The position numbers and the translations under genes are program-made. The notes under the pieces are model-generated. The model saw only the letters and a list, made by a program, of their open reading frames with translations, was not told the DNA's origin and did no database searches. 64,000 bases of DNA from positions 5,270,001-5,334,000 of the forward strand of contig NC_063150.1 of NCBI RefSeq assembly GCF_020921035.1, given 5' to 3'. Of the stretch, positions 1 to 12,647 are shown one piece after another (within the stretch, counting starts at the first letter, position 1; every line of letters begins with the position of its first letter). This stretch comes from Rhodamnia argentea (Eukaryota; Streptophyta; Magnoliopsida; Myrtales; Myrtaceae).

Positions 1-416
1 CCAAAAATCCTAAATTGGTACATCTGTGATAAATTTGCCTTCGACTAATTTTTTTGACTATGAAAAACCTCAAACCGATACATTTGTAATAAATTTATCC
101 TCCGTTAAATTGGTTTAATACCACAAAAAATCTCTAATTGATAGACCTGCGATAAACATAGGGTAAAAATCCCAAATCGATATATCCGTGAACCGTCACG
201 TACCATCCAACTCAATAATTTAACAGTTTTTTTTTGTCAAAATAATTTGATAGTTAGATTTAACGAAATCTAATAGAGGGTAGATTTCTCATAAGTATAC
301 CGATTTTGAGATAAATTTGTCACAAGTATACCAGTTTGAATTTTTTTTATCAAAAACTAATTTGAGATAAATTTATCATATGTATACCGATTTGAGATTT
401 TTCATAATATTAACCC
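1..416. mobile_element. Right part of an inverted-repeat (MULE-like) non-autonomous element, cut by window edge
   Basis: The stretch is built from degenerate units reading roughly 'aaatcccaaattggta ... gtgacaaattta', in one orientation up to about 200 and in the opposite orientation after about 230. It ends with ATATTAACCC at 407-416, the same end as the complete element at 2065-2585. The left end lies outside the window, so no target-site duplication can be checked. No coding capacity is visible. Confidence 0.6.
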
Positions 417-715
417 ATTTAAATAGCAAAACGCAAAGTCGTTTCCGTTTACTTTGCCTTCCAATCTTCCCTCTTCCAAGAAGTTGCGTTCACAACAACT
501 GCTCCCGAAACTCCAATACACGCAAATCAATCCCGACAACGCCAACTCCTCCTTTTTCTTTTGAAAAAAAAATAATATTTATAGTCATGACATGGCTAAC
601 AAGTCCTAGGTTTTCTCTTCAACGGCATTAACTTACACAACCTTAAACCTTAAACCTCACGAACTCAGACGACATCACCGCCTTCATCTCGTCTTCATTT
701 TCTCCCGGGAGAAAC

Positions 716-1261
716 ATGTCATCCTTCAACTCTTTCCCTTCATCCACCCTCTTCTTCCTCTTCCTCCTCTTCACCGCCGCCGTCGTCCTCTCCATCTTCC
801 ACTGTGAGGACTACTCCGAGGCCACCCTCTCCTTCCTCAACCTCGCCGCCTCCACCTCCTACCTGATCGTCCGAGCTGTCTTCGCGGGCACCGCCTACTT
901 CCTCGCGTTCGTGATCAACGGGCTGCGCGTCCCAAGCGAGGCCCTCCTCTCGGGGCTCCGGCAGCTCGCGGAGGCCATCCTGTCGGTGGCGAGTTACGTA
1001 GGGGCGGCTGCCGTGGACGCCGCGAGCTCGCTGGTGTCGGCCGCTTTGGAGCTGGTGAAGGAAGCCGCGGGGAAATTCGTCGAGCTCGCGACGGAAGGAG
1101 CGGCCGCTTTAGCCGAGCAAGGTAAGGAAGGGATCGAGGGCCTGTGCAAGTTCGTGGCGGAGGCGGCACGGATCATGTTGGAGGTGGTGGCCGGCGTGGT
1201 GGCGGAGTTATGGAACAGCTGCAAGGAAGCGGTCAAGTACGTCATGGAGAAAGGGAAATGA
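716..1261 (+). CDS. Uncharacterised intronless 181-aa membrane-anchored, alanine-rich protein
   Basis: I do not recognise the family. The frame runs from an ATG after an A-rich context (gaaacATG) to TGA without an intron and is much richer in G+C than its flanks, as expected for real coding DNA. Residues 10-30 form a hydrophobic signal-anchor (LFFLFLLFTAAVVLSIF). Residues 40-72 are a second hydrophobic stretch. From about 75 to 175 the chain is alanine-, valine- and glutamate-rich with a heptad-like spacing, predicting long amphipathic helices. The tail is lysine-rich (YVMEKGK). Inference: a small secretory-pathway or membrane protein with a helical domain. Opposite-strand frames here are shadows of this high-GC sequence. 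Confidence 0.7.
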   Translation: MSSFNSFPSSTLFFLFLLFTAAVVLSIFHCEDYSEATLSFLNLAASTSYLIVRAVFAGTAYFLAFVINGLRVPSEALLSGLRQLAEAILSVASYVGAAAVDAASSLVSAALELVKEAAGKFVELATEGAAALAEQGKEGIEGLCKFVAEAARIMLEVVAGVVAELWNSCKEAVKYVMEKGK

Positions 1262-2055
1262 AATTCGGTGTCATTGACTTCACCACCAAGTCTTTCTAGA
1301 GGAATATATTTCACAGGGGAAGCTTCCTTCATGCGGGGATTCCAAGTATTTAGATATCGTTCGAGACAGCGACATTTCATCTTTTCTTCGCTATAGCGTC
1401 TCCAAAACGGCCTTCATCGAAAAGTCTCGTTTGAATTTTCTTTTCCGCTTCGTTCATATCGACGGAATCTCGATCGAAATAGAGCGATCTAGGTCAGTCG
1501 CCGGTCCCCATCCCCCGCCCTTTTGTTTAGCGAAAAATATTAGAATCGGACAAGCTCCCCTTATTAGAATCGAACTCGAGATCTTTCGCTTTCTATAGCA
1601 TGGTCCCCGACTTTCGAGTGGTCCCATCGCCGTAACAATTGACACCAACAAATTCATAAATGTGCTGATGGATCAAACTTTCCGTCCCTCGTGGCACGTC
1701 TAAAATATTCGGTCTCTGCAAAAGCTAGCTTAAAGGAAATCAACGATCATCCTACCAAGATTATCGATCTTAGATTGGACCTTGGGGCTCGTTTCATTTT
1801 CCCTCTTTTAATAAGAGTCCCCGAAACTTGTCTTCAAGGCTCTATATTTTCCTCAATCCCCGACCACTTGAAATTTCCTCTCGACAGTGCATTTAATTGT
1901 TAATATTGCAAGTTATGAACATAATTCATATATAGGTTTAATTTAAAAAAAAATTAAAATGCGATTAATATCCATATCGATATTCGTATAGAAAAGAAAG
2001 TGGCGTCACTTTTTGGCTGAAGAAATAAATTTAAAAAAAAACTACTAGTTTGTAT
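1262..2055. other. Intergenic, no gene seen
   Basis: Presumed 3' UTR of the 716-1261 gene followed by AT-rich DNA. Short open frames here have no recognisable domain. Confidence 0.5.
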
Positions 2056-2594
2056 TTGTCCAAAAGGTTAATACCACGAAAAATCCCAAATTGGTATGCC
2101 AGTAACAAATTTATTCTAAATTATTTTTTTGACCATTGAAAATCTCAAATTGGTATATTTGTGACAAATTTACCTCAAACTAATACACTTGTGACAAATT
2201 TACCCTCCGTTAGTTTTCATTAAATCTAACTATCAAATTGCTAACTTTGATGGCATGTGGCGGTTCACGGATATATTAGTTTGGGATTTTTACCCTCTGT
2301 TTGTCATAGGTTTATTAAATTGAAATTTTTCATGGTATTAATCCAATTTAACAGAGGGTAAATTTATCACAAATATACCAGTTTGGGATTTTTCTTGATC
2401 AAAAAAATTATTTTAGGGTAAATTTATCAAAAAAGTACCAATTTAGAATTTTTTGTGGTCAAAAAAATAATTTTGGGTAAATTTATCACAGATGTATCGG
2501 TTTGGGATTTTTCGTGATCAAAAAAATAATTTGAGGTAAATTTGTCACAAGTGTGCCAGTTTTGGATTTTTCATGATATTAACCCTTGTCCAAA
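2056..2594. mobile_element. Complete non-autonomous Mutator-like element (inverted-repeat MITE) with 9-bp target duplication
   Basis: The element occupies 2065-2585. It begins AGGTTAATACCACGAAAAAT and its other end, read on the opposite strand, begins GGGTTAATATCATGAAAAAT, so the termini are inverted repeats. Both arms (about 2065-2250 and 2330-2585) consist of several degenerate copies of one unit in opposite orientation. The element is flanked by the identical 9-mer TTGTCCAAA at 2056-2064 and 2586-2594. A 9-bp target-site duplication together with long terminal inverted repeats is characteristic of Mutator-like transposons. No transposase is encoded. Confidence 0.82.
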
Positions 2595-4383
2595 TGATGA
2601 TTGTCAACGCATACGGGCCTTGTCAAGTAAAACCTTAAGCACGATCGGTCTCGTTCAAATAGATCATTCATAGGGATTTTTGACAATTAGAAATAGGAAG
2701 ACTTATGCCTTTCGTCTTTCATGTACTTTTATTTATTTATATTGTTTCTGGCACAAATTATTTAATCAAGTTTTTTTCGGTACAATACCGATCGGATCCA
2801 ATTGACGTGACTTGTAAGAAATTGAGTACAACGTGGTCAACGTTATACCGACACGAATGACAATGCGGAAGATAAACAAAAAAAAAAAGAATCCTCTTCT
2901 TCCTCTTATGCTTCTCTCTCTTGTTTTTACTTGGGAGTTTCGATCTTGAAAATTATTGTCCGCATGCGCTCTGACGTTGTCGAACGAATGCGTCGGCTTT
3001 GATTTGATCGGATTTGATGCCGGAGGAATTCGATTGGATATCTGGTGCGGGTAAAAAGACTCGATTTTAAAAATTAAAAGCATGAAAACTTGATTAAAAA
3101 AATTCATGGAAATAGCCGATCGGGGCGTTAAGAATTTCCATATCGGAAATTAGAGGTCACTCGTTCGAATTTCATTGATCGTATGCGAACATCAAATGCC
3201 TGGACTTAACTGATTCATAAACAGAAATAGTTGGAAATACGAGCAAGTCATTCAAGCATCTCACGGATTTTTTTTATAATAATAATAATAACAACAAATA
3301 TCAATAATGACTCACGAATAGAATTTTAATGTTATGTAAAACTTCTCCATAGCTGGTTTAGCCATGAAAAGAGATGTTGCGGACCGCAGCTTTTATGAGC
3401 TATTTATCAAGTTCGTTATAATGCCGCTAAGGGTGAGTAAGATGGATCAATTGAATCGAAAATCGCCTGGATCAAAATTCACTAGCTAGTTAAGTCCAAT
3501 TTTTGGTTCCGTAAAATTGAAATCGGTGAGAACCAAATCGGACCGATTGTTCTTTATTAACTTTTTTATTCCATAACTATAAACTTAGTCTTAATTAATA
3601 GGTTAAAATTAAGGTCCGTGTTGCTCATCCCTTCATCCCTATTAATAATCTACCGGTTTCATTAGACCGTCTAGGAACCGGTGATCCTTAGCCACGGCCC
3701 CTCGCAAATTGTAATAGTTTGTAGCAATTTTCGATAAGCGCTTTGAGACAGTGACGGGGCTTCAAAAAAATGTATGGCTAAGCACACAAATTAGAGTATA
3801 GTCAAAACGCAGCACGATTGCAACAGAGCCACGGTCGTGCTGCAGGGACGGTTATCATCATCAGCAAGACATACCAACGATCGCGCCATTTGAGTGTCCG
3901 ACCTCTGGCCTCGGCCCAGAACCCAATCCGACCTGCCCGTTTATAGTCGGGTCTTTGTTTGAGCCAAAAAGCACACATGACTAAAGAGAAATGGAAGCCA
4001 GATCCGCTCTTATATGTGATCGAATTTTTACCGTCACGACGGGGTTGACCAGATTTAAAATTCGGATCTGTCACTGGGGATTTTGTGTACTCGGGTCGGG
4101 TCTCTCTATCTTTATGGATTTGTCTTACAAAATTCGATTTAGTACGGTGACGGGGGTGCCGTTATTCCAGGAGATGCTTAAGTAGGAAGGGAAGACAAGT
4201 GAAAGTCCACCGTCTTCCCTCTCCTTCTCTGCTTGCTTGGCGGGAGCACTCCACCTGGCGAAGGTGGCATCTGCTCTGTTCGCATCCTTCGTGCCACTGT
4301 AAAGCCACACCACCGTCTCTCTCTCTCTCTGAGTTTATACTGTGAACGCTCTGATTTGGAGCTCAATCTGCGAAAACTCGACC
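2595..4383. other. Intergenic and promoter of the P-loop NTPase gene
   Basis: AT-rich DNA with no convincing coding region. A CT microsatellite at about 4313-4332 lies in the presumed 5' UTR just before the start codon of the next gene. Confidence 0.5.
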
Positions 4384-7300
4384 ATGGGTGGTGAAGTCGT
4401 CGACTCTGTCGTCTCTGGTGGCTCTTCATCCGGTAAATTCGTCACCTCTATCCTCGTGCTCATTCCATTAAGATCATTGCCCCGATCGGAATATTAAATT
4501 GGCCCCACTTTGTTTCTCGGTGTCATGATCACATTCCGGGAATCATCGTGAATGATCTCTGCAGAAGGCGAAGTGCCACTGGACGAAAGCTTCGCTTCTC
4601 AAGTTCCCACTCTTTTCAGGTGCTTAATTTTATTTTGTTTTTTTTTTTTTTGGGTTTCGCAATGAAATCTTTGACAATTGAATCAAGAAATTCAGATATC
4701 TTTTGGCCTCGAGAATTGTTCGTGTTTGGATAGAAAACTTATCTCAAGGTTGAATCTTGCAAAGATGAAAATTTTAGTATCAGAATTCTCGTTCCTTGAA
4801 AATTTCAAATCCTAGATGAACCGAATGAGGCATCGGTAAATAAAAGGTTATGGTTAGAATTCAAAAGCTAAATCAGGTGGGTTTTGTTCTATTAGCAGCT
4901 AGACATAGAATGTGGGCTTTTTGCTTGTCAGGGATGGTCTCAGCAGGAAAGTTGGCAGTAAAACTGTGAAGGAAGATGATGTTTTGGGACTCGGGGATTT
5001 TGAGGGGGAGGATGGCGTGTTTTCTTCTGCTCTAGAATCTGAAGTTAACTTGCGGAGGAGGAGTAGCACTCATAGAGAAGTCTTGGGGAGCTACGATGAC
5101 TCACGGGTTCATATCGAAAGTCTGGGTCATGCGAAAAGCAAGATTCTGAGGTATTAAGTTCTTAGCAGTGTGGTTTTGTCCATTACCATAAAAATTATGA
5201 TGATCTAATCCGATGTTCTTTGTGAAACAATTATGTTTCAGTGCTTATATTTAGTTCTATGTGATGATATGGATGTTGCATGTCATCTGATGAGCTGGAA
5301 GTTTCAAATTCTGTTGGGTGAAATTAGTGGACTATGTTAAATGAGCATGCAATCGAGTTAACTTGTATTGTGGTCACCTGATTTTACAAACTTTACTTTG
5401 CAGCTACTACCCTGGAGCATGGATTGAGGAAGTAGGCGGTACAAAATCTTTTGACTACAAGGTGCCACAGACGACTTCCCTCATCTTGATTGGTCCAAGA
5501 GGGTCAGGGAAAAGCAGTCTTGTCAACAGAATATCCAAGTTGCTCGATGATGACAAGTTTGCCTCAGAAAGAGCCCAAGTATCATGTACATGTCACTTCA
5601 TTGCTTTTGACATGTTACATGTTGATTTATTAATGTTCTATAAGATGGTGTAGTTCATCTGACCAGTTTCTTCTTCAATTGTCTTTTACACCAGACAATT
5701 CTTCTGCAGGAGATGGGACATACTTCCTCCAGGAGTACATGATTCCAAGGGGTTCAACATCCTTCTGTCTTTATGATACCCGTAGTTTGTCAACTGACCC
5801 CTCTGAAGACAGTAAAATCATCAAACGATGGATGACAAAAGGCGTTCGTCATGGTGAACTTGTCATCAGGTGTGAAGATCTTACTTCAGGCTGGAGTTGG
5901 CTTTATAAATAGGTGTGTCCATTCGGAACTATAATACTTCTGCATTTTACTTCCAGGGAATCAGATGATTGGAGTTTAAGGAAGAGAATGAGGTGCAAGG
6001 CTCGCTGGAGTTGCCATCCATCCTCAGTAATAAGGAGGGTGAATTTTGTGATATTTGTTGTTAACAGCATAACAGTTCTCACTTCCATGGACAATAACCA
6101 TGATGGCCAATCACAGTACATGCAGTTGATTGCAGATACCTACAATTGCCCGTATTTGTCATTTAAAGGTACCAAAACATTTATTAGTTTAATAATTTTA
6201 GTTAAACGGGGGAAGCTTTAAATTGGCAAAAGAAGTGCCGGAAGACCTGTAGTGAGAGTAGAAGAACGAGGATTTTGCTTTCGGACAGAGGGTTTATCCT
6301 TCTTAGGTAAATCTTGCCAGATGGAAATGAAAAGGATCGTAAGCAGAAATCTGCTGATGCCAACAGATCTCGTGACATAGGTCACACCCAATTGGCCTAA
6401 AAAATGACTTGAGATGATAATGTCAGTTTAAGATTGATTAAAATGAATGGTCTTATAACACACATTACTGTTTCAAGGGGCTAAATTTTATGCTGAGACT
6501 AGATGATGTCCTCTGTAGTCAGTTGACATGGGAGATTGTAAGGCCAGGATTATCAAAAGTGCACATTCTGAAAAATTGTCTGCAACACTTTAGAGTAAAG
6601 CTAGAGAATAGGAAGCATGTTATATTAATGGAGAAATTATGTTGAAGGTTGTCTTTTTCAATGAAAAGATGGCGACATTTATTGTAGTAACAGAGAGATA
6701 TCAACTATTCAGAGTTCTTGAAGCTCTGCCTGTGCTCGAACAGGCAGATAACATTTGCTAACATCCTTTCTTGTACTATCTCTGTTGGTCGCTGCACAAA
6801 TATCAAATATTACAAAAGAGCAGTCAATTGTCATGCTCACTGGTTAAGAATCTTGAGTAAAAAGCATTAAGAGCATTAGGTGACATTCTTCATTTGTATG
6901 TTCTTTTCCTTTTTACAGATGACAAGCCTGCTGTAGTAGTCACACATGGCGATCTACTTTCAGTCCCTGACCGTGCTCGTGTTCGCGTATACCTGGGAGA
7001 GCTGTTTGGCATCCCTCCTGCAAAGCAAATATTTGACATTCCAGGTATTTTGATTCAGCTTTCCAAGTTTTAGCGAGTCATTTGTGAAGTGGAAGTGAAA
7101 TGTGACTCCTTGTTGCAGATAACTCCAACCTTGTAACGCAGAACACAATAGTTGACATGCTGCGCTATTCCCTTGAACACGCTGATAGAAATCTTCCTCG
7201 TAAGACTTGGGTATCAAAAAGGGTAAGGCTCTTTCAGCTATATGTTTTATCATCATTCACGCTTATCCTCCTTTATGCAGATTATAGTCTGAGAGGTCTA

Positions 7301-8054
7301 AATTCTTCCCTTTGAATATCATCCACTTCTATTTGTAAAGCATACATGAGCATGTTAGTCCAAATTAGCACATTTGAAAAGATAGGGACAGTATTGTGTA
7401 AGTGGCATTTGATATGTGCCTTGACTCTTCTTAGAATCGTTTGAAATTTGACAATCATAATAGAGAAAAAGTCGTAATATCCTCTAAGGAGAGTACAAAT
7501 GTGGCAGCAACCCGAGAAAGCTAAGATTGATAAGAATGGAAACTGCGGCAATGAGTACAGACGCATGGATGTACATATCCCTCGATAGCATTTGCTCATA
7601 TAGGCCTGTGGGTCCACTGTATAACATGCAAAATGTCGGAAAGTTATTGAATGCAACCTTCTTAGCTTTGCTAAGAGGGTAACTTCCTGCCCCCGTCTTT
7701 TGTCTCTGTGGCATCTCTATTATTGTCTAGCAGAACAGCAAACCTCGCATTTTCGTTACGTCTAATGTTGTCACAATCTTTGTATTTCACTCTCCTTATT
7801 CTCCTTCCAGTTGGATTAGTGTCTTCACACGCGGATTTAAATGCATAGACAGCATGCGCACCTTAACATTTCCTCGGAAGTGAGCTGACTGTATGTTTTG
7901 CCAGGTTTGGAGAGTGCAGGTCTCAGCATGCGTTTATCTGGCCCTTATTGTTGGAATCGCTATCATCGCAGCCTGCATGAAAAGGACACACCGCGTACCC
8001 AAATCAAAGATTCACATCGATTGGCCTAAAATTCGGCATATGTGGCTGGAATGA
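4384..8054 (+). CDS. P-loop NTPase with C-terminal membrane anchor (9 exons, 423 aa)
   Basis: Phase-consistent exons are 4384-4432, 4565-4619, 4932-5150, 5404-5585, 5695-5869, 5957-6168, 6919-7044, 7119-7222 and 7905-8054, giving 423 codons and a TGA. The start is MGGEVVDSVVSGG. A Walker A motif, GPRGSGKSS, lies at residues 138-146, followed by SLVNRISKLL, so a nucleotide-binding domain starts near residue 130. Later segments FVIFVVNSITVL and DKPAVVVTHGDLL look like core strands of a GTPase-like fold. The Ser-rich N-terminal 100 residues look disordered. One transmembrane helix, about residues 380-399, sits close to the C-terminus, followed by a basic 23-residue tail: a tail-anchored arrangement, with the NTPase domain presumably cytosolic. 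It resembles the plant proteins annotated only as P-loop containing nucleoside triphosphate hydrolase; substrate and role are unknown to me. Confidence 0.85.
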
Positions 8055-9267
8055 GAAAATTGCTTTGATCTTCGCTATATTGTCTGTCCCACTCCCACCC
8101 CTTTGAATCTGCAGCAATCACCAAGTGTTCATTCATGTAAAGACCAGTTGTTGTACATAGGAGTCCCTCCTGAAACTTTAAGCTGCGTGGTTATGAACAG
8201 TTCGTTCCCTTTTTTTTTTTTTTTTTGGTCGAACAGTTCTTCGTTACTTGTATATTGCTTTTATGTATCAAAGCTCTAAAACATGTTCCTTTGAAGTGCA
8301 CTGAAGGAAGTTGGGACCCGCTGAAACGACAGCGGGGAAAGTTCTCTAACTTCGGAAAAACCTTCGAATCCGTCTTTTTTGGACGGAAAGGGCTAGTAGA
8401 ATGGGCGCAAAAACGAAACCTTCCTTCTTCGGCCTAAACCGAGTTAGTAGAATACGAATGACTGCTTGTGAAGTAATTTATATCTGTAGCTGATTCCCTT
8501 ACGAGTACCAAAGATTTTATTACCTGACTATAATTATTCCTCTCAATTTGGTCTCATGTAGCTGGCTCAACATCTATACGGGCATCTCTCTGATGTCTAT
8601 CTACGTAATGGTTGGCAGTTGCGATGAACTGCTTGATTCGCTCGAGTCCTTGCTCAGAGCCAGGCGGAGGCATCACGGAGGAACGCCAAACTTGGTTTTG
8701 TAGGCCTCAAAACACTTCTAACACAGAAAATAAATTACTCCTCTATCATCTTGTCTTATGTCCAAGAATCTGTCTTATCTCATAGAGGACAGAGTAATGT
8801 CTCAAGCGGTTTTAGCATTCAGGTGAAGGGATGCCATAGCCACGGACTGAGCGACACTGCGGTGGACTCGAGTAACGTTGGGAATCAGGCAATAAGGGCG
8901 CAAAGCAGGGTGTGCCGACGACATGAACAACATGAAGCAAAGCGATGCAAATTAGAAATATTGCCCAAGAACGACCTTTCATAGAAAATCGACAAATTCC
9001 ACGACACGATTCTTGTGGGAGAAAACAAAAAGAATGGGTGAAGAGCAACCTTTCCAAATCTCAGATGTTTTCTTTCCATCTCGATTATCTCGACAATCTG
9101 CTCGTTATAAACTCGACCCACCGCCAAATCAAAAACTCAAGCGAGACCCTTATGTCTTCAAGTAGACCAGATATGACTCGCAAATTATTCCTGTTATCTG
9201 AAGACCACCTGGTGAGAAGGCGGTGAACGAATGGAGAAAACTCAAGTGAATCCTGCAAGTTCAATTT
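8055..9267. other. Convergent 3' intergenic region
   Basis: Lies between the 3' ends of the P-loop NTPase gene (+) and the GTP cyclohydrolase gene (-) and should hold both 3' UTRs. A poly-T run is present near 8211-8226. No gene is recognised. Confidence 0.5.
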
Positions 9268-11985
9268 TCACCATCCATTTGCCTCTGAAATGCTGTCCAA
9301 AAATTTAGATCTTGCAACTGAGTCAGTTGAGAATCGGCCTAGCACGGCAATTGTAGCTGTATTACTTCCAAACTTCTCAATCCCTCTAGATATCATACAG
9401 GTGTGGTAAGCCTCCACAACTACCATCACATCTCCTCCCAGCAGCGAAGAAACCGTCTCAGCGATCTGCCTGGTGAGTCTTTCCTGTACCTGGAGCTTTG
9501 AGCCGTAGAAGTGTACTATTGACTGCAATAGAGATTTCACCGATGGGCTAAATCCTTCTCTACAGAAATATCCTATATGCACACTGCCGTGAAAGGGAAG
9601 CAAATGATGCTCGCACTGAGAACAGAATGGCAAGTTCAGCTCCGAACAAATCTGCTCCATCTCACCATTAACTTCCCCATTGGATAATGAGTCTACGTTA
9701 TGAATGGTGCAGCCGGTAAGTTTCATTGGTAGATTGGTATTCTGGAAGTTCATGAGCCATTTTACGAAGCGACTGGGGGTTCCAACAAGCTCTTTCCTTG
9801 ATGGGTCTTCACCTAACAACTGAATAATTGAAGTTACCGCAGTTACCATTTTGGGATTCATCGATCCAAAGCTGGAGCATGTTGGAGAGATCGAGGGAGA
9901 TCGAGAGGGGCACCAAGATTTTCCAGTCGAGTCCCTTGTGCAGCTTTTGTTGATATTAATGCCCCTGGATTTTAGAAGACTCAAGAAATCACCCCAAATT
10001 CCGGCCTTTTCATCTTTGAAAGCACCTGAACCTGAAGTAACCTGAATCTTCACCCAATCTTCGTGATTAGAGGCGAGAGATGCTGGATATTGGATGTGTA
10101 AGCATTGGAGTACAACAGCAACACCTGCAGGCTTGATACCATTCTGCAAGGCTGAGGCTATTTCATCGGCCAGTCGTTGTGGGTCTTGAAGTCTTTTAGC
10201 ATATACATCAGATACTCTCGAGAGCTTACTTAATCCCACAACCCGCTGTCCAGAAGGGACGTAACCCACGTGACACTTGACCTGGAACGGAAGAAGACAG
10301 GATTCGCAATATGAGAAAAGGTTCAGATCTCGAACTATCACAAGCCCACCAGCTCCTCCCGCATGACCAATTTCCTTGTCAAGACCAGCTTCAGGGAACA
10401 AGGCACCTTGAACAATGTCCTTTACGTATTGTCGATAACCTATTAAAGAAAACTTACATGATTCAGTTCTAGAGAAAGAAGAAGCGTTTACTTGTCTTGT
10501 GAGATGAATCTACTTGCAAAGTGTAAAAAACCACGAGTTTACAAGAATCGTAGTATTTAGACAAGCCAAACTACGAAAAAAGGGAAATCCAAAGAAAAAG
10601 TGGATGCTATACTAGAGACACTGTGAATTATTCTGAGAAGAAAACAAGATTTCTGTATCCAATTGACAAGAGGACAATCTTACTAGTTGCTGCAAAAAAA
10701 ATAAAAATAAAGCATAACTCTTGTTCCTGTGCTGCTCGTGGAAACATGGTAAACGGAAAAAGGTAACCAGCAGGTTTTGATAGCACTAAATGAATCAACA
10801 ACCATGGATATACACTTCACCAACTCACCAAGGAAGGGGGGGAAGAAGACTCATCAAATGAGAAAACTGAAACACAAAAGGATACAAAACCAAGAAAAAT
10901 TTGCAAAGTGCCTTCTTATGGCAAACCCGATACTAATAAATCCAGAGATAGTATGCTTATGCATTTGAGCAAGCAGTTTCTAAGGAATCATGCATCATCT
11001 GCTGCCTCTGGACACCTTCCAGGTCACCAGATTCCGCTATAAATTATGGGAGGTGGGATGTACAGTAGGAATTTTGACCAAGTTTAAAACCAGACATTTC
11101 CTTCCAACTTCAGAGAGTTGCTATCTACGAAAAAATAGAGGAAGCAATAGACAGTATGCTAAGGTGTTCAGGAGCAACAGAAGGATCATTTTAAACCACC
11201 ATTACATCAAATCGCCCATTCATTTATTTTGTGTTACAAGAAAACATAATTAAGCTTAACCCCGAGGCGACACCAAATAAAGCAGCATTGGAAGGGAGGG
11301 GAAATCCAACCAGATGATGCCAAAGTCTCTAATATTCAAAACCAGAAGCACCTAAACTCAGAAGAGACAAACACGAACGGTAGAGCATGTTTTAGTGTGA
11401 CCACATCTTCCGGTCTATCGTGCCAAACTCCAAGATCGGACCATACTTTAGTTCACATAATAAACCTCTGAAATTCTTGCCCTTGTACTCATTTCTTCGG
11501 TTACACATGTTGTCAACCTAAGTTGGTGGAAGATGGCCTACGAACAACCCGTAGGAAATACAAAACATCTGAACCACCTAAGAAGCTAAGTGTCAAGTGT
11601 CATTGCCCAAAAGTCGGAAGCCAGATTCAATGCAGAATAACAAAAATCCCAGGACATCCCACAAAAAAGTAAAACGAAGATACTTTGAGCATGATTCAAT
11701 GACGCGACACCATGGTAGCAAAGCAAGAAACTGAAACTACTCGTGTTATGAGGAAGCCAATTGGCAAGCACCTCTAGTTCCTTCAAGAAAGGCTTTGGCA
11801 ACGCGAAGCGGGGTCTTCTTGAGACCTTCTCTGTTCACATCTTCACCCAAACCCTGCAACAGAACTTTAACAGCATCCTCAATAGCCAAAGTATCAGGCC
11901 CTTCCTCATCACCTAGCTCAAGACAACCCAGCCTGACTCCATTTTCCAGCTCCGCATCGAAATGCCCCTCATCCAAAGCTCCCAT
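9268..11985 (-). CDS. GCH1: GTP cyclohydrolase I, plant two-domain type (folate synthesis)
   Basis: Exon 1 is 11985-11772 and exon 2 is 10439-9268, joined in phase across a 1.3 kb intron to give 461 codons plus stop. The junction reads FLEGTRGYRQYVKDIVQGA, a highly conserved GTPCHI block. The enzyme converts GTP to dihydroneopterin triphosphate, the first step of pterin/folate synthesis, in the plant cytosol. Two GTPCHI-like domains are fused in tandem, the plant arrangement. In the first, the zinc motif CEHH is replaced by CESC near residue 116; the second keeps CEHHLLPF at residues 347-354 but lacks other conserved residues. In plant enzymes neither half has the full active site and both are needed. 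The start is the first ATG (MGALDEGHFD) of the exon-1 frame. The length matches known plant members. Confidence 0.95.
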
Positions 11986-12614
11986 TGACAAGAACCACCT
12001 ACACCCTCAATCACCAAACCGACCCAGATCCCTGATAAATGCAGATAAGTTGAGTCCCCACAATAATGACACATCAAAGGGAAGAAAAACAGAGACGCGT
12101 CAAAGAGTAATCAATACCAAATCTTTCGGATTCAGACAAGAAGCAGATTAAGATAATAGTGCTATTGACAGAGAAGGGTCGGAGTACATGGCATATACGA
12201 CATACAATAACAATATAGAAAGGTGAGATTTTTAGACTTCGATGAAGAAGCAGGAGACAAAAAGCTCAAAGGGGTCGTCATTTTACTCGGAAAAAGAGCA
12301 AGCACCTGCACTGGATCCCGGTCCAAGGAAAGGTGATGCGGGTTATATCAATTTACAATACGTGCAGAGGAAGAGAAAGAAGAAGAAGAATGAATGAATG
12401 GAGGCTCGAGGGGATGGGAAGGAGAGAAACGTAGGGTTAGCGTTGATAGAGGGTCTAGATCCTCACAATTCTTATTTTTTGGAGGAACCAGATTGAGGGG
12501 TCCTACCCAAGCGGACGCTTTATTTCATTTTTTCAAGGACGGCGAGTCGGCACGATCTTCATGTCTAATCCCCTGCTTCGACTCATGCTCATACAAATGC
12601 AATAAAGCAATCCT

Positions 12615-12647
<33 letters not shown>

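Noticed and set aside
915-1169. Arg/Pro-rich open frame on the minus strand
   Set aside because: Mirror of the high-GC 716-1261 gene; composition is typical of an antisense shadow.
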